The notes: generated from the sequence alone by a model not told the origin. DNA of 64,000 nucleotides from SB11 sp964584305 (GCA_964584305.1 CAZOZL010000004.1:265584-329583); one strand, 5' to 3'; shown: positions 17,653-27,258, counted from the stretch's first letter. Numbers and translations: made by a program.

Positions 17653-18732
17653 ATGCTGCTGCGCCGCCTACAACTTATTAATTTTAAAAACCACCAAGAA
17701 TTAACATGGGAGTTTGACCGTATTAACTGTATTACAGGTAATAACGGGGTAGGGAAAACAAATGTTTTGGATGCTATTTACTATTTATCGCTTTGTAAAA
17801 GTTTTTTTGTAAGTAGCGACCAGCAAAATATTAGGCACGGCGAGGGCTTTTTTCTTTGTGCAGGAAATTACGAAGAGAGTAAAACTACATTTTCAGTACA
17901 ATTAGGACTTAAACGCAATACCAGAAAAAGCCTGAAAAAAGACGGTATTGAATATGAAAAATTGGCGCACCACATAGGTTTAGTTCCTTTGGTTATTATT
18001 ACTCCTTTTGATATACAACTGGTATATGAAAATGGGGAGGAACGCCGTAGATTTATGGATACCTTGTTATCTCAAACTGATAGTGGGTATTTGGAAAGTT
18101 TACAGCAGTATAACCGCTTGTTAGACCAACGCAATAAACAGCTAAAGCAATTTGCCGAGCGCAACTTTTTCGACCAACAACTATTTGACACTCATAATGA
18201 GCAGATAGCCCCCTTTGCACAAACGGTTTATGCCAAACGAAAGCAGTTTTTTCAAGATTTTTTGCCCTTGTTTAAAGAAAAGTACATACTTATTAGCGGT
18301 GATGCTGAAAATGCAGGAATAAGCTATGAAAGTAATTTACATGAGATAGATTTTTTAAACCTGTTGATTGAAAACCAACAAAAGGATAGGGCTATGGAGC
18401 GCACCACAAAAGGCATTCATAAAGACGATTGGAAATTTACTATTAATGAGTTGGCGGTAAAAAAATACGCCTCGCAAGGGCAAACCAAGTCTTTTGTAAT
18501 TGCGTTAAAATTGGCACAATATGATTATCTTAAAAATAAAACTACGAAAAAACCACTTCTACTATTAGATGATATTTTTGAAAAACTGGATGAGAAAAGA
18601 GCAAAACAGCTAATGGAATTGGTAGCCACTGACAATTTTGGGCAAATTTTTATTACTGATACCCATAAAGAAAGACTGGAAGGTGTTTTTGAACCTTTGG
18701 GCATTACCCCCCAGTACTTTTTTATTAAGTAA
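17653..18732 (+). CDS. recF: DNA replication and repair protein RecF
   Basis: An SMC-like ATPase that loads RecA at single-strand gaps with RecOR. The ATG at 17653 gives 359 residues starting LLRRLQLINFKNHQ, the standard RecF beginning; the frame upstream to a GTG at 17590 is unlike the family. Visible motifs are Walker A GNNGVGKTN near residue 35, FMDTLLSQTD, the signature region YASQGQTKSF, and Walker B LLLLDDIFEKLD followed by QIFITDT. The next gene is DUF721, an arrangement common in Bacteroidota. Confidence 0.96.
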   Translation: MLLRRLQLINFKNHQELTWEFDRINCITGNNGVGKTNVLDAIYYLSLCKSFFVSSDQQNIRHGEGFFLCAGNYEESKTTFSVQLGLKRNTRKSLKKDGIEYEKLAHHIGLVPLVIITPFDIQLVYENGEERRRFMDTLLSQTDSGYLESLQQYNRLLDQRNKQLKQFAERNFFDQQLFDTHNEQIAPFAQTVYAKRKQFFQDFLPLFKEKYILISGDAENAGISYESNLHEIDFLNLLIENQQKDRAMERTTKGIHKDDWKFTINELAVKKYASQGQTKSFVIALKLAQYDYLKNKTTKKPLLLLDDIFEKLDEKRAKQLMELVATDNFGQIFITDTHKERLEGVFEPLGITPQYFFIK

Positions 18733-18753
18733 CTTGCAAACCACCACCACACC

Positions 18754-19044
18754 ATGATTAATACTAATGAAAAACCGCTAAAGCAAGTAATAGACAGTAT
18801 GCTTGATGTGTACAAACTAAAAAATGGTGTTAACGAAGTACGCATTGTTAATGAATGGGAAAATGCAGTAGGTTCACATATCTCACAAAAAACCGATAAA
18901 ATATTTGTGAAACGGCGTAAGCTATATGTTTATTTAAGCTCATCAGTAATAAAAAATGAATTAATATACGCCAGAGAAGAAATTATAAATCGCTTAAACA
19001 CAGCCGTTGGCGAATTAGTTATTGACGAGTTAATAGTACGATAG
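18754..19044 (+). CDS. DUF721 (DciA-like) protein
   Basis: A 96-residue protein of the DUF721 family. It has the N-terminal helix PLKQVIDSMLDVYKL and the central W-containing motif VNEWENAVGSHIS, followed by basic strands (KIFVKRRKLYVYLSSSVIKNEL). The family contains DciA, the ancestral loader of replicative helicase DnaB. Location 21 bases behind recF supports a replication or repair role. Whether this short version loads helicase is not shown by the sequence. Confidence 0.85.
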   Translation: MINTNEKPLKQVIDSMLDVYKLKNGVNEVRIVNEWENAVGSHISQKTDKIFVKRRKLYVYLSSSVIKNELIYAREEIINRLNTAVGELVIDELIVR

Positions 19045-19105
19045 TTTTCCCTTAATAAAGTGTTAATAGTTAATGCTATTTACAGCTTAAATTCGTGGCG
19101 TTGTA

Positions 19106-21970
19106 ATGAAAACTACTTTTAAAAAAATTATTGGTATACTGCTGCTGTTATTTCCAATAGTAGCAATAGCACAATCGGGTACTATAAAAGGTGAAATTAC
19201 CGATAGAACTACTAATGAGGAACTTATAGGAGTTACTGTTTTAGTAAAAGGGTCAGCATTGGGAGCGGCTACAAACTACAATGGTCAATACACTATTAAT
19301 AATGTTAAAGCAGGTACTTACACGTTAGAAATTAGGTTTGTGGGCTACCAAACGCTTTTAATTACGGGTGTTAAAGTAGAAAAAGGAAAAGCCACGGTAA
19401 AAGATGCTTCGCTTAAAGAGGCATCGGTAGAGCAAGCTGAAGTAGAGGTAATTGGTAGAAAACCACTGGTTGATATTGAAACACCCCGCTCAAAAAACAC
19501 AATAGGTAAAAACCAGATTGATGGAGCACCAGTACGTCAACTACAAGGTATTATTAATACTCAACCAGGGGTAGTAAGTACTCCTGCGGGGGTATTTATC
19601 CGTGGTGGACGCACCTATGAAACAGGTTTTTTAATTGATGGTGTATCAGCCAAAGACCCTTTAGCAGGCACTGGTTTTGGTATTGATATTGGGTCTAATG
19701 CTATTAGCGAAATAGATATTAATACGGGGGGTGCAACTGCTGATGTGGGTGATGCTACATCAGGAGTAATAAATGCTAAAACACGCTCAGGCGGTGATAG
19801 TTTAGAGATTTCTATACTGCATAAAAGAGATAACTTCGGGTTTAATAGAGATTTACATTCTACATGGAATGCGCAGGTAAGTGAAATAACTATTGGAGGA
19901 CCATCAAAACTTTTTTTTCCAAAAAATCCTAAACGCCTTCGCTATTTTGTGGCTTTACGAAGTTTCTTTTCTGATAATTATACTTTAAACCCTCCCAGTC
20001 AAGTAGTATCATCACTATACCCAAATACCAATTTCACTCCTTATTTAGACAATCGGTGGAGTGCTTTATTAAAACTTAATTTTCAAATAGATAGCACCAA
20101 AAATATAAGCCTCACCTACAATAAAACGGTGGCTATAAACCAAGACGTTAATATGTTGCGTATTACGGGCAATGATTTGCCTTTTGCACCTGGGTATCAA
20201 TTTGCTTTTCAACAGCAAATGGATAATGCCAATACATTTACGCACGATGCTAATTTGCTAATAGTAAACTTCAAACACTTGGTGCGTAAAAAAGTAAACT
20301 ACCAAATAACGGCTTCTCGTTTTTTTGCACGTTTACGTGCTGATGCTAATGGCAGAGACTGGCGACCCACACAGGTAAATAGCGAGTTTGACCCTCGCTC
20401 AATAGTCTCTTTTCCTGCCGAAGTTTTTAACCCAGGTGATAATGTAGCTTTTGTAAACCCTGCCCCAGGGTTATATAATAATGGAGGTATAGCTACCCTA
20501 TGGCACGACCATTTTATTGAAGAATATACTATAAAAGCAGTAGGCAATATATTATCTGTAAATCCAAAAGATAACTCGCTAAACAAACTATCGTTTGGTG
20601 CTGAAGTTAAAATACAAGATTTACAATGGATAGATATAGGTCGCCCTTGGATTGGTGCACCTATACAATTGGCAAATGGAACAAGCACACAATCGTTTAG
20701 GCTGGGTGATTATAGCGAGGCTTGGCGAGTGAAACCCTCCAGAGGAGGTTTGTTTATTACTGATAGAATACGATATAAGGGATTGATAGCTGAAATAGGT
20801 GCGCGTTTTGAGTATTGGATGCCGGGTAAATATGTTGATGATGCCGTTGCTAACCCTCGTGCACAAATACGTGATGAAATTCGTCAAGAGTACCTCAATA
20901 GTTCTACCGCTATTTTAGGTAGGCGATTTAAATTTCGTTTCTTGCCCAAAATATCTGCCTCTTTTCCTATCAACACAAAACAAATGCTATTTTTTAACTA
21001 TGGACATAGCACTATTTTGCCTCACCCATCCTTTGTTTACACAGGTTTAGACCCTTTTTATAGCGACCGCTCAACGGTGGCACGCTTGGGTAATCCCAAC
21101 CTAAACCCCGAGGTTACCATAGCGTATGAATTGGGCTTAAAATCAGTTATTACTGATAATGATGTTTTAACTACATCTGTCTATTGGCGTGATAATTATG
21201 ATTTTATAACTACCACCAGCCTTTTGGTAAAAGATGTTACTGGGCGTGAGGTGGCTCGTTCAGTACGTATAAATAGCGATTATGCAAGAATACGAGGTAT
21301 TGAAGTAGGGTACTTAAAGCGTATTGGTAAAGCATATCAGGGGCAGCTTTCTGTTGCCTATATGGTGGCAACAGGGCAAAGCTCATCAGCATCAGAAAGT
21401 TTAAAAGATATTTTAGGAGAAGGTAATCGAGAGGATACCAAAGAGTTCTTTTTGCCATGGGGTAGCCCTTGGGATATAAAAATGAACCATGTATTTATTT
21501 TTAATAAAAAAGGAGGCTATTGGGGTAAAAAATGGCTTAATAAAATGTCGTTTTATGTGGAAGGTATTTTTCGTACAGGTATTCGCTACACGCCTTATAT
21601 ATTAGAAGGTACTGAACCCGCTACTGGTCGCCCTATATACAATCAAGAGCAAAACCCTAATGCTCGTTTTTCAGAATTAGGGAATTCTATATGGTGGATA
21701 GATTTTAACTTTAAAAAATGGTGGACGGTTAAAAATTTTCAAATTGCATGGACTATTGAGGTTACCAATGTGTTTAATACGGTAAACACTGCCCGTGTAA
21801 ACCCTGTTACAGGCAGGGCATGGCAACAAGGCGACCCTGTCCCCAGCCAATGGAGAGACCCTAACTACCCCGACCCTCGCGACCCACGTTCAAACGGTAT
21901 CCCTCCAAACGATCCCTCACGGTTTAGAGCGCAACGCCATATAATGACGGGGATTAACATTAGGTTTTAG
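19106..21970 (+). CDS. TonB-dependent outer-membrane receptor
   Basis: A 954-residue receptor. The signal peptide ends near VAIAQ (residue 23). Residues about 26-105 are the carboxypeptidase-regulatory-like domain (GTIKGEITDRTTNEELIGVTVLVKG is spread over this segment). A plug of about 120-235 follows (GRKPLVDIE, INTQPGVVS, FIRGGRTYETGFLIDGV). The 22-strand barrel ends in GINIRF. The usual SusD partner is absent on both sides, so this is a stand-alone receptor rather than a glycan-utilisation pair. The cargo could be siderophore, metal, vitamin or peptide and is not readable. A TTCG-type -7 element lies at 19088-19095. Confidence 0.9.
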   Translation: MKTTFKKIIGILLLLFPIVAIAQSGTIKGEITDRTTNEELIGVTVLVKGSALGAATNYNGQYTINNVKAGTYTLEIRFVGYQTLLITGVKVEKGKATVKDASLKEASVEQAEVEVIGRKPLVDIETPRSKNTIGKNQIDGAPVRQLQGIINTQPGVVSTPAGVFIRGGRTYETGFLIDGVSAKDPLAGTGFGIDIGSNAISEIDINTGGATADVGDATSGVINAKTRSGGDSLEISILHKRDNFGFNRDLHSTWNAQVSEITIGGPSKLFFPKNPKRLRYFVALRSFFSDNYTLNPPSQVVSSLYPNTNFTPYLDNRWSALLKLNFQIDSTKNISLTYNKTVAINQDVNMLRITGNDLPFAPGYQFAFQQQMDNANTFTHDANLLIVNFKHLVRKKVNYQITASRFFARLRADANGRDWRPTQVNSEFDPRSIVSFPAEVFNPGDNVAFVNPAPGLYNNGGIATLWHDHFIEEYTIKAVGNILSVNPKDNSLNKLSFGAEVKIQDLQWIDIGRPWIGAPIQLANGTSTQSFRLGDYSEAWRVKPSRGGLFITDRIRYKGLIAEIGARFEYWMPGKYVDDAVANPRAQIRDEIRQEYLNSSTAILGRRFKFRFLPKISASFPINTKQMLFFNYGHSTILPHPSFVYTGLDPFYSDRSTVARLGNPNLNPEVTIAYELGLKSVITDNDVLTTSVYWRDNYDFITTTSLLVKDVTGREVARSVRINSDYARIRGIEVGYLKRIGKAYQGQLSVAYMVATGQSSSASESLKDILGEGNREDTKEFFLPWGSPWDIKMNHVFIFNKKGGYWGKKWLNKMSFYVEGIFRTGIRYTPYILEGTEPATGRPIYNQEQNPNARFSELGNSIWWIDFNFKKWWTVKNFQIAWTIEVTNVFNTVNTARVNPVTGRAWQQGDPVPSQWRDPNYPDPRDPRSNGIPPNDPSRFRAQRHIMTGINIRF

Positions 21971-22041
21971 TGCTTTCTTAAGATTATTAAAATACATACT
22001 GGAACGATTGTTCCAAAAAGAAACTATATACTATCTTAAAT

Positions 22042-22674
22042 TTAGTGGTTAATACTGATTTTGGTGCCTGCTCTTACCAAACTATATACCTCGCTAATAT
22101 CTTTATTTTTTAGTGATATACAACCTAAAGTCCAGTTTTGCCCAATGTCAATGGCTATATCAGCACCTTTGGGTACACCGTGTATTCCTATTTCACCGCC
22201 AATTTTAGCATTCTTAGGTATTATTCCTTTCTTTTTGCGTTCGGCAAACTTCTTTTTACTTTCTGCATTCGGGTAGTCAATCCAAATAAATTTGTTCCAA
22301 CTTTTGTGCGGATATTGGCTACGTATTTTGAAAGTACCTTCGGGGGTACATCCATCACCCTCTCTCATTTTATCATCTTTAGGATTAAAGCCCAATACCA
22401 TAGGGTAACTTTTTATAACAGTTTTGCCTACTTTTAGAAATAAAGTATTTTTAGATTTTTCTATTTGGATATAAATTTTGCGTTTATCCAACTTTAAAGA
22501 GTCGATAACCTTTTTTGCGGCGAGGTGATAGTTGATGTGTTTTGAAGTGCTGTCAGTTTGTTTGTTGTGGGTATTTTTTTTTGTTTCAGTTTTATCATTG
22601 GCTTGGTTGTTATCAAGTTGGCAAGCCAAGCAGCCAAACACAAATAGAATAAGAAGTAAACGGTTTAGTAGCAT
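22042..22674 (-). CDS. L,D-transpeptidase (YkuD family) lipoprotein
   Basis: A 210-residue lipoprotein whose lipidated Cys is either Cys15 (Val-Phe-Gly-Cys) or Cys18. A hydrophilic Lys/Thr/Asn tether follows, then the YkuD catalytic domain: YIQIEKSKNTLFL, the conserved GDGCTPEGTFKI, IGIHGVP with His165, and the active-site motif WTLGCISL with Cys185. These enzymes form 3-3 peptidoglycan cross-links or attach proteins to the wall. It belongs to the ErfK/YafK-like branch. It is transcribed alone, opposite the TonB receptor. Confidence 0.92.
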   Translation of the reverse strand: MLLNRLLLILFVFGCLACQLDNNQANDKTETKKNTHNKQTDSTSKHINYHLAAKKVIDSLKLDKRKIYIQIEKSKNTLFLKVGKTVIKSYPMVLGFNPKDDKMREGDGCTPEGTFKIRSQYPHKSWNKFIWIDYPNAESKKKFAERKKKGIIPKNAKIGGEIGIHGVPKGADIAIDIGQNWTLGCISLKNKDISEVYSLVRAGTKISINH

Positions 22675-22837
22675 AGAGTTACAACGCAGTAATTAAGATA
22701 ATAGATATACTCGCTGATGCTTTTTTTTAATGTTACAACAACAAAACTAGTAAACCTACTGTCTGTTTAGTATAAATAAATCATAGGCTTTTATAGGAAG
22801 CTAAAAACCGTCGGGATGATAGTTTTAGCTTTCTTTT

Positions 22838-24076
22838 TTATTCTACCTCGTGTACCAGCAAGCCTGTTCTTAGTTTGGGTTCAAACCAAGTAGATTTTGG
22901 GGGCATAATTAGGTTATTATCAGCCACTGCTACAACATCTTTTATATCCGTAGGAAAAAGAGAAAAGGCAATATCAAAATCATCATAATCTACCAATTCT
23001 TGTAAGCGTGAAATGCCTTTAGTGCCATCAACAAAAGATAAACGGTGGTCAGTTTTGCTATCCTCAATTCCTAAGATAGGCTTCAAAATATAATCTTCTA
23101 ATATGGATACATCCAAGCCTTGTGGTAGTTTAGTTTTATCAATAGGTTGTTTCATATCCAAGCCATACCACGTTTTGTTTACATACATTCCAAATTGTGC
23201 ATTTTTCTTTTTTACTTTCAATTTGGATGTGCCTATTGTATGAACATCAAAATCAGTTTTCAGTTGTTCAATAAGCTCACTTTCATTTAGCCCGTTTAAA
23301 TCTTTTACTACTCTATTAAACTCAAATACTTTCATGTGATCAAACGGAATCATATATGCTAAAATACCCTCGCATAATGTATTGCAAGTCTCTTTTTCTC
23401 TTTGCATTTCACAATAGCGTGCCGCTGATGCTGTGCGGTGATGCCCATCAGCAATGTATAAATCAGGCACTTTTGCCATATTTTTGGTAATAGTATCAAT
23501 GGTGCTATCCGTGTTTATAAGCCATACACGGTGGTGTAATCCATCGTCGCTCGTAAAATCATATTCGGGGGAAAAACTTGTAACATGAGCTACCATTTTA
23601 TCGTACCAAGTGCCTGCTTTAAAAGTGAGTAGTACAGGTTCACCTACGGCTTTTACATAATCTATATGTTCTGCCAAAGCGGTCTCTTTTTGGGGGAGCG
23701 TATGTTCGTGTTTTTTTATGTGCGAATCTAAGTAATCGTCAATATGGGCTAAACCCACAATACCATTATAGGTAGTATGTTTAAGGTTATCGGTTATTTG
23801 GTAGAGGTAGTAATTGGCAGTAGCTTCTTTTTGTAAAACCCCTTCTTTTTTTAGTGCTTCTAATTTTTTTCGAGCAATGGGGAAATGCTTTTCGGGTATG
23901 CGGATTTCCTCGTTAAAGGTGAGGTGTGGTTTGGTGATGTGTAGGTACGAGTACTCATTATTATTCATCACCTCCAAGCTAATGTGGTTGTGGTTACTAT
24001 CGTAACTTCTACTGCTCACTACTTGTGCCAACTCGGGGCGAGGACGAAGTGCTTTAAACGGTTTTACTTTTGCCAA
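22838..24076 (-). CDS. DUF1015 family protein (possible free-serine kinase)
   Basis: A 412-residue cytoplasmic protein covering the whole DUF1015 family: PFKALRPRPELAQVVSS at the start, YDFTSDDGLHHRVW, and the central motif YIADGHHRTASAAR. The DGHHR core resembles that of ParB/sulfiredoxin-fold serine kinases, so phosphorylation of free serine or a similar small molecule is a reasonable guess. In many Bacteroidota this gene sits by serA/serC; here it does not. A weak hairpin lies at 22798-22831, just after the stop. The leftward gene upstream is the AbiC-like protein, 43 bases away. Confidence 0.8.
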   Translation of the reverse strand: MAKVKPFKALRPRPELAQVVSSRSYDSNHNHISLEVMNNNEYSYLHITKPHLTFNEEIRIPEKHFPIARKKLEALKKEGVLQKEATANYYLYQITDNLKHTTYNGIVGLAHIDDYLDSHIKKHEHTLPQKETALAEHIDYVKAVGEPVLLTFKAGTWYDKMVAHVTSFSPEYDFTSDDGLHHRVWLINTDSTIDTITKNMAKVPDLYIADGHHRTASAARYCEMQREKETCNTLCEGILAYMIPFDHMKVFEFNRVVKDLNGLNESELIEQLKTDFDVHTIGTSKLKVKKKNAQFGMYVNKTWYGLDMKQPIDKTKLPQGLDVSILEDYILKPILGIEDSKTDHRLSFVDGTKGISRLQELVDYDDFDIAFSLFPTDIKDVVAVADNNLIMPPKSTWFEPKLRTGLLVHEVE

Positions 24077-24119
24077 TTATTTGTAGTTATTATAGTTGTA
24101 GGTTATTGCGGTTGCTAAG

Positions 24120-25052
24120 TTATGAGTTTTGTTGGTTTTTTCTTTGTTCATCAAAAGAAGCTTTGAGGTGTGGATACTCATTTGTTAATTCATATGGTAA
24201 ACTCCAAAACTCCTTTCCTGTACCATCTGTATACCACTTGTAATATCTAACATTCAGAATTAGCTCATGTTTTTCAATTAACTCTTTAAAGTTTTTTCCA
24301 TGTTTTGATAAACCATAGAATGCAATTAGTGTTTTATCAGCTTCGTTGAGTATTGTTTTTATATAGCTAATGTAAAATTTATTTTGTTCCAAGTCGGTGT
24401 TTCTATTACTATCAATAAATTTAATAATAAATTCAAGTTCTTTAAAATATTTATCTAACATATTGTAATAAATCCCGTAGTTAACTTCAAATTCTTGAGT
24501 GATTTTTCTTAGTCTTTCGTTAGTATTAGAACCCTGCACGGCCTTCATAGCAAAAACAATTTTTTCAAGAGCTTGGCTACCTGTAAATGCTATGGTGTGG
24601 GCATAAGATTCTATTTCATTAATTGAATTTTTAAATGATGTTATCAGTTTGAAAAACTTGTCTTCAAAGTTTTGTTTATCTAAGATTTCCTTTTGTAATC
24701 TTATTTCTGCTGTAGTTTGTTGCATTTCCAAACGTTGCAACGTCATTTCTTCTTTTTGGAGTTTAAGTTGTTTTATAGAGTTTTTTAGTTCTTGTCTTTG
24801 AATTTTTAAGTCGAGTCTTTGTAGAAGTATCGCTAAAATAACTCCGCCAGTTGCTAATCCTGAAAACAAAGCATTCACAACACCATACATATCTCCAAAA
24901 GCTCCTCGTGTTGAATCATTTGCTCCTGATAGATTATGAATAATGACGGGAGCAATAATCATAATTGCTATTGCACCTGCTAAAATTCGATAGAATATTT
25001 TGAATGTCTTTTTTTCTTCTACTTTGTATTTATCATTACTATAGTCTTCCAT
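24120..25052 (-). CDS. Putative phage abortive infection protein (AbiC-like membrane protein)
   Basis: A 310-residue protein with two transmembrane helices (about 18-40 and 58-79), a coiled coil (about 80-127) and a C-terminal alpha-helical domain. The order and motifs resemble the putative AbiC family of anti-phage proteins: FGDMYGVVNALFSGLATGGVILAI through the second helix, then FEDKFFKLI, YNMLDKYFKELEFIIKFID and FYISYIKTILNEADKTLIAFYGLS. In that family the last two blocks read roughly hYFR.LY..v.yI and LS.yEl.LL.YN.LS. It lies between lolD and DUF1015, leftward, without a toxin or nuclease partner. The family call is by motif memory; a defence role is inferred. Confidence 0.6.
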   Translation of the reverse strand: MEDYSNDKYKVEEKKTFKIFYRILAGAIAIMIIAPVIIHNLSGANDSTRGAFGDMYGVVNALFSGLATGGVILAILLQRLDLKIQRQELKNSIKQLKLQKEEMTLQRLEMQQTTAEIRLQKEILDKQNFEDKFFKLITSFKNSINEIESYAHTIAFTGSQALEKIVFAMKAVQGSNTNERLRKITQEFEVNYGIYYNMLDKYFKELEFIIKFIDSNRNTDLEQNKFYISYIKTILNEADKTLIAFYGLSKHGKNFKELIEKHELILNVRYYKWYTDGTGKEFWSLPYELTNEYPHLKASFDEQRKNQQNS

Positions 25053-25102
25053 ATTTCAATAGTATAAAGGTCAATCTATTAATCTTCAAACCAAAAAAAT
25101 TA

Positions 25103-25753
25103 CTAAACAATAAGCCCATCTTTCATCACCAATTTACGGTCGGCACTATCAGCCAGCACTTCATTATGTGTTACAATAACAAAGGTTTGTCCCATCTTAT
25201 CCCTAAGGTCAAAAAATAATTGGTGCAAGCCCTCTGCCGAAGCCGAATCCAAATTGCCCGATGGTTCATCAGCCATTACCACAGCAGGGTTGTTTGCCAA
25301 AGCACGGGCAACTGCTACACGCTGTTGCTCGCCACCCGATAGGGCTGATGGTTTATGATTGGCACGCTCGGTCAATCCCATATAGCTCAACAGTTCGTTA
25401 GCCCGTTTTTCAGCATCATTTTTACTCATACCCGCTATAAAAGCAGGAATACAAATATTTTCCATTGCTGTAAACTCGGGTAGTAAATGGTGAAATTGGA
25501 AAACAAACCCTAAGTGTGTATTACGAAAACGGGCTAATTCTTTCCCTTTTAGTTGATTAACAAGGGTGTTATTTATTTCTACCTCGCCTTGGTCAGCATT
25601 ATCTAAAGTACCTAATATTTGTAGCATTGTACTTTTACCAGCACCTGATGCACCAACAATACTCACTATTTCGCCTTTTTGTATTTCAAGGTCAACCCCC
25701 TTTAAAACATGGAGTTTCCCGTATGATTTATGAATGTTTTTTGCCTTAATCAT
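25103..25753 (-). CDS. lolD: ABC transporter ATP-binding protein, LolD-like
   Basis: A 216-residue ATPase of the MacB/LolD group. Walker A is GASGAGKST, the Q-loop region FQFHHLLPEFTAMEN is typical of LolD, the signature is LSGGEQQRVAVARA, Walker B is VVMADEPSGNLDS, and the H-loop is VIVTHN. LolCDE releases lipoproteins from the inner membrane to LolA, which fits the lipoprotein-rich envelope. No permease gene (lolC/E) is next to it, so the assignment to LolD rather than another MacB-type ATPase is by sequence only. Confidence 0.85.
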   Translation of the reverse strand: MIKAKNIHKSYGKLHVLKGVDLEIQKGEIVSIVGASGAGKSTMLQILGTLDNADQGEVEINNTLVNQLKGKELARFRNTHLGFVFQFHHLLPEFTAMENICIPAFIAGMSKNDAEKRANELLSYMGLTERANHKPSALSGGEQQRVAVARALANNPAVVMADEPSGNLDSASAEGLHQLFFDLRDKMGQTFVIVTHNEVLADSADRKLVMKDGLIV

Positions 25754-25891
25754 GCACTGCGAAGATAAAGGACAGTTTTTAGTTTACAGTTTTCTGTTTA
25801 GAAAATTTACTATTTCTTTTATACTGAAAACAAAAAAATTGAGATTGTTGAAAAAGCAAATCAACAAAATATAATCGCATAGGTATGAATA

Positions 25892-25913
25892 GCAGCAGGT
25901 TTCAACCTGCTGC
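25892..25913. repeat. Perfect palindrome upstream of sucC
   Basis: Arms GCAGCAGGTT and AACCTGCTGC separated by two bases. The core GCAGGTTTCAACCT (25895-25908) recurs, in the same orientation relative to the gene, upstream of fumC. It lies 65 bases before the sucC -7 element. It could be a dispersed repeat or an operator. Confidence 0.6.
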
Positions 25914-25953
25914 AAGAAAAAATCATTGCGAGCGAACAATTATTCGTAGCCAA

Positions 25954-25985
25954 TTGTCAATTTATACATTAATCACCTACTTTTG
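25954..25985 (+). promoter_or_regulatory. Promoter of sucC
   Basis: TTG (25954-25956), 21 bases, then a perfect -7 element TACTTTTG (25978-25985). The sucC ATG is 31 bases downstream. Confidence 0.65.
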
Positions 25986-26016
25986 CGCCAACATTAATCA
26001 TCGAAAATAATAGTAC

Positions 26017-27234
26017 ATGAATATTCACGAGTATCAGGCAAAAGAAATACTAAAGTCATATGGCGTTGCTGTGCAAGAGGGCATAGTAGTAGATACCCCT
26101 GAAGCGGCAGCAGAAGCAGCTAAAAAAATGCAAGAAGCTACCAATAACGATTTTGTAGTTTTAAAAGCACAAATACACGCTGGTGGACGTGGTAAAGGAA
26201 GTATAATAGGAAACGGACAAAAAGGAGTTGCAGTAGCCAAAACGGTTGAAGATGCTAAACAAATAGCCACAAACCTTTTGGGTGGCACTTTGGTAACTAT
26301 ACAAACGGGTGCTGCGGGCAAGCTGGTAAGCAAGGTACTAATAGCGCAAGATGTGTATTACCCTGGTGATGGTGAACCTGACGAGTTTTATATGAGTGTA
26401 TTGCTTGACCGTGATAGTGGCAAAAATGTAATAGTTTATACTACCGAAGGGGGAATGGATATAGAGCAAGTAGCGCATGATACTCCCGAAAAAATAAACA
26501 AAGAAATAGTTGACCCTCGTGTAGGGTTGCAAGGATTTCAAGCACGTAAAATTGCTTTCAACTTAGGTTTAACGGGTAATGCCTATAAACAAATGGTAAA
26601 ATTTGTGAGTGCATTATACAAAGCGTATGATGAGATAGATGCATCAATGTTTGAGATTAACCCTGTATTAAAAACATCTGACGATAAAATTATAGCCGTT
26701 GATGCTAAAGTGAGTTTAGATGAAAATGCATTGTACCGCCACAAAGACTACGAAGCACTGCGAGATGAAAATGAGGAAGACCCTATGGAGGTTGAAGCTA
26801 AGAAAAGTAACCTTAGCTATGTAAACCTTGATGGTAATGTGGGCTGCATGGTAAACGGTGCAGGTTTGGCAATGGCTACTATGGATATTATTAAACTATC
26901 GGGGGGTGAGCCTGCTAATTTCTTAGACGTGGGAGGTGGAGCAAATGCCGAAACGGTTGAAGCAGGTTTCCGTATAATATTAAAAGACCCTAATGTAAAA
27001 GCAATATTAATTAACATTTTTGGTGGCATTGTTCGCTGCGACCGTGTAGCATCGGGAGTAGTTGAAGCCTACAAAAAAATAGGTGATATTCCTGTACCTA
27101 TTATTGTGCGTTTACAAGGTACTAATGCCGAAGAAGGTAAAAAGATTATAGACGAATCAGGCTTGAAAGTATATTCAGCCATATTACTTAAAGATGCTGC
27201 CAACTTAGTAGAAAAAGTAATAAAGGAAGCCTAA
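26017..27234 (+). CDS. sucC: Succinyl-CoA synthetase (ADP-forming) beta subunit
   Basis: A 405-residue subunit of the TCA-cycle enzyme that converts succinyl-CoA to succinate with substrate-level phosphorylation. Visible features are NIHEYQAKEILKSYG at the N-terminus, the ATP-grasp domain (VLKAQIHAGGRGKG), and the CoA-ligase domain with NGAGLAMATMDIIKL, FLDVGGGA and NIFGGIVRCD, and VRLQGTNAEEGKKI. It has its own promoter and terminator and sucD is not adjacent, which is common in Bacteroidota. Confidence 0.97.
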   Translation: MNIHEYQAKEILKSYGVAVQEGIVVDTPEAAAEAAKKMQEATNNDFVVLKAQIHAGGRGKGSIIGNGQKGVAVAKTVEDAKQIATNLLGGTLVTIQTGAAGKLVSKVLIAQDVYYPGDGEPDEFYMSVLLDRDSGKNVIVYTTEGGMDIEQVAHDTPEKINKEIVDPRVGLQGFQARKIAFNLGLTGNAYKQMVKFVSALYKAYDEIDASMFEINPVLKTSDDKIIAVDAKVSLDENALYRHKDYEALRDENEEDPMEVEAKKSNLSYVNLDGNVGCMVNGAGLAMATMDIIKLSGGEPANFLDVGGGANAETVEAGFRIILKDPNVKAILINIFGGIVRCDRVASGVVEAYKKIGDIPVPIIVRLQGTNAEEGKKIIDESGLKVYSAILLKDAANLVEKVIKEA

Positions 27235-27258
27235 ATTTTATACCTATAACATACTACT

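Noticed and set aside
22001..22014. Inverted repeat GGAAC/GTTCC after the TonB receptor
   Set aside because: Only five base pairs and no T tract, so it is too weak to call a terminator.
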